DNA of 64,000 bases from Acidilutibacter cellobiosedens (lineage in GTDB: Bacteria; Bacillota; Clostridia; Tissierellales; Acidilutibacteraceae). The stretch is taken from contig NZ_CP035282.1 in NCBI RefSeq assembly GCF_004103715.1, positions 1,912,673 through 1,976,672 of the forward strand. Direction: 5' to 3'. Shown piece by piece: positions 62,451-64,000 of the stretch. Position 1 is the first letter of the stretch, and each line of letters begins with the position of its first letter. The translations under genes were made by a program, and so were the position numbers. The notes beneath the pieces were generated by a model. That model did not search any database. It saw nothing but the letters and a program-made list of their open reading frames with translations, and was not told where the DNA came from.

Positions 62451-62496
62451 AATAATATTTAGAAACGGTCCTAAAGGACCGTTTCTAAATATTATT
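62451..62496 (-). terminator. strong hairpin at the end of the binding-protein gene
   Basis: A perfect 21-bp stem (62451-62471 with 62476-62496, loop TAAA) overlaps the stop codon at 62492-62494. Together with the repeat that follows it probably stops most transcripts after the binding-protein gene or stabilises its mRNA. Confidence 0.85.
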
Positions 62497-63718
62497 TTAT
62501 ATCCTTATATTTTTCAGGAACAACTTCTTTACTATTTCCTAAATATCCTTGGCCAAATACATAGGTGTCTTGATAAACAAGCACATGGTTTTTAATATCT
62601 TCTTTGTTAACACGATCATAGTACAGGGAACCATTCCAATCAGCTCCGGGAGTATATTCTCTGAAAGCATCGAGTACATCTTCAAGAGAACCTTTCTCCA
62701 TTGTACCCTCCACTACATTTTTACCATATTCAACTAAAGCTTCCGTAGCTGTATATCCATAGGAGTAAGCCCATGTCCCCATTCTTTTAGCTCCGCCTTT
62801 TTCAACTACAACGTCCTCGACTTTTTTAAGAATAGCAGGCCAATCTCCCGCTTCTTCCTTCAGATCAATGCCAAACGCTCCCGGATATCCCATTATCGGT
62901 GAAGGAAGGTCAGGTTCAACAAATATGGCTCCCAGTTCTGCAACCCTCTTTAACAACGGCTCTGTCTGAGCATCATTTGTACAGAAGAAGGCGGTATCCT
63001 TGCCATATTTTTCAACCCATGCAGGCATCTTTTCAAGAATAAACTGTTGTGCGCCTGGAATTCCAACGTCACTCATTGGGTCCGGAGCTGTTTCAAATAC
63101 AAACTTTAATCCTAAGTCTTTACAAGCTTGTTCCATGATATTTCTTCTTACTGACAATAGTTCTATACTCATATGTCTTGGAAAGGAAATGTGTACAAAA
63201 GTCTTTGCACCCATTTTCTTAGCGGCAAGAACTATAAGATACCCACGATTTATGTTGTCAGGGTCAACAACCAAATCTGCAGCCCCTTCAATCATCGCTG
63301 TATCTTCTTGAGAAGAATTCGCTAAAAGCAATATATCAGGTCTCTTCTCACGAATCTGCTGAAAAGCCGCAACAGTTCCGGGAACAGCTTGATTTACTAC
63401 AATTGCTTTCATATCAGGATCATCGGAAAGACCTACAATCTGCGCAATAGTAGTTTCCTGCTCTTGCATAAAATTATCAGGATAGGTAACATGCTTTATC
63501 ATTCCTCCCGAATCAGCATCTCCATACTTTTCAATCATGGCTTCAGCACCACGAAGCTCATCCTCACCTTGAGATACTATTCCGGTAACGATACCAATAT
63601 GCATTTTACTTTCTTCACCATCTGTGGAACCAGCCGGTGGTGTTTCTGATTTAGAGCATGCTATTAATCCAAATACCATAACAATGCTTAAACCAATTAA
63701 CAATACTCTTTTAAACAT
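62492..63718 (-). CDS. DUF3798 substrate-binding lipoprotein
   Basis: A 408-residue lipoprotein. The signal ends in the lipobox VFGLIAC (Cys21), and the rest is a periplasmic-binding fold like BMP or sugar-binding proteins (HIGIVTGIVSQGEDELRGAEAMI, IVVNQAVPGTVAAFQQI, FCTNDAQTEPLLKRV), matching DUF3798. It is the binding protein for the ABC importer downstream. Substrate unknown. The start follows GGGGAG. Confidence 0.88.
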   Translation of the reverse strand: MFKRVLLIGLSIVMVFGLIACSKSETPPAGSTDGEESKMHIGIVTGIVSQGEDELRGAEAMIEKYGDADSGGMIKHVTYPDNFMQEQETTIAQIVGLSDDPDMKAIVVNQAVPGTVAAFQQIREKRPDILLLANSSQEDTAMIEGAADLVVDPDNINRGYLIVLAAKKMGAKTFVHISFPRHMSIELLSVRRNIMEQACKDLGLKFVFETAPDPMSDVGIPGAQQFILEKMPAWVEKYGKDTAFFCTNDAQTEPLLKRVAELGAIFVEPDLPSPIMGYPGAFGIDLKEEAGDWPAILKKVEDVVVEKGGAKRMGTWAYSYGYTATEALVEYGKNVVEGTMEKGSLEDVLDAFREYTPGADWNGSLYYDRVNKEDIKNHVLVYQDTYVFGQGYLGNSKEVVPEKYKDIK

Positions 63719-63926
63719 TTATACTCCCCATCACTATTTAGTTAAACCCATTTATAATACACGAATTCCACATTTTATAATTCCATTGTTAAGAAAAGAC
63801 TAATTTTACGCAGAATTCAGTATTTTCTGTATTTTCGTTATCCTTGACCCACCATTTAAATTAATAATAAAACCATATAAACCCTTTATTATTTTTAATT
63901 TATTTTCATATTTGGAAATTATTTTA

Positions 63927-63956
63927 ATAATACAATAAACATATATACATTGTCAA
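63927..63956 (-). promoter_or_regulatory. probable promoter of the ABC importer operon
   Basis: TTGACA (63951-63956) and TATTAT (63927-63932) are 18 nt apart on the minus strand. The leader of about 200 nt up to 63718 shows no riboswitch or gene that I can recognise. Confidence 0.65.
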
Positions 63957-64000
63957 ATAACAATATGAACAATTTCGCATAATATTAATGCCAATATCTG

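Noticed and set aside
63719-63926. riboswitch in the ~200-nt leader of the DUF3798 ABC operon
   Set aside because: No known aptamer core or terminator/antiterminator pair could be recognised by eye.

Overview
The window is low-GC DNA from an anaerobic, endospore-forming member of the Firmicutes, most like Clostridia or Tissierellia. This rests on the AT-rich code with Shine-Dalgarno starts, many TTG and GTG starts, a complete spoIIIA operon, spoIVB, YhcN and LysM spore-type proteins, S-layer homology domains and anaerobe-type redox genes. No tRNA, rRNA or CRISPR array was seen.

Bases 1-17,200, read from right to left on the minus strand, are the conserved core cluster known from Bacillus and Clostridia: efp, an acidic CD1247-type protein, spoIIIAA-AH, asp23/amaP/DUF2273, nusB, a TsaD paralogue, xseA, xseB, ispA, then a ~600-nt untranslated stretch, a CorB-like membrane protein, tlyA, argR, recN and spoIVB. 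The untranslated stretch has its own consensus promoter and terminator and lies exactly where OLE RNA lies. The membrane protein is therefore read as OapA. dxs, normally between ispA and tlyA, is missing.

Bases 17,350-30,450 are one long minus-strand type IV pilus operon: pilB, pilT, pilC, major pilin, pilD, pilM, pilN, an enlarged PilO with a LysM domain, an SLH-domain protein, three pseudopilins, a PilX-like protein and ComFB. It is driven by a consensus promoter just upstream of pilB. The SLH and LysM proteins look like a Gram-positive way of fixing the pilus machine to the wall. A second, small pseudopilin cluster sits at 39,500-41,730.

Bases 30,450-64,000 are accessory. They hold an ISLre2-type element, a YhcN lipoprotein, a four-LysM protein, a family of hairpin-plus-terminator repeats (three in 101-bp tandem), and a GntR-controlled FAD oxidoreductase/ferredoxin/M42 peptidase set. 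Next come a GGDEF protein with a Spo0E-like tail divergent from an XRE repressor with three matching operators, and single metabolic genes (GNAT, EcsC, PatB/MalY, YitT). A dimethylargininase has a sigma-54 promoter beside its likely activator. A TetR-controlled heterodimeric ABC exporter follows, then a decayed 2-hydroxyacyl-CoA dehydratase fragment, a dipeptide epimerase and DUF3870. An IS1634-family element is flanked by a 71-bp target duplication. Last is a sugar/nucleoside-type ABC importer with a DUF3798 binding protein.

The most notable points are the OLE RNA/OapA locus, the GGDEF-Spo0E fusion that may join c-di-GMP signalling to Spo0A dephosphorylation, the wall-anchored PilO, and the hairpin-terminator repeat family.
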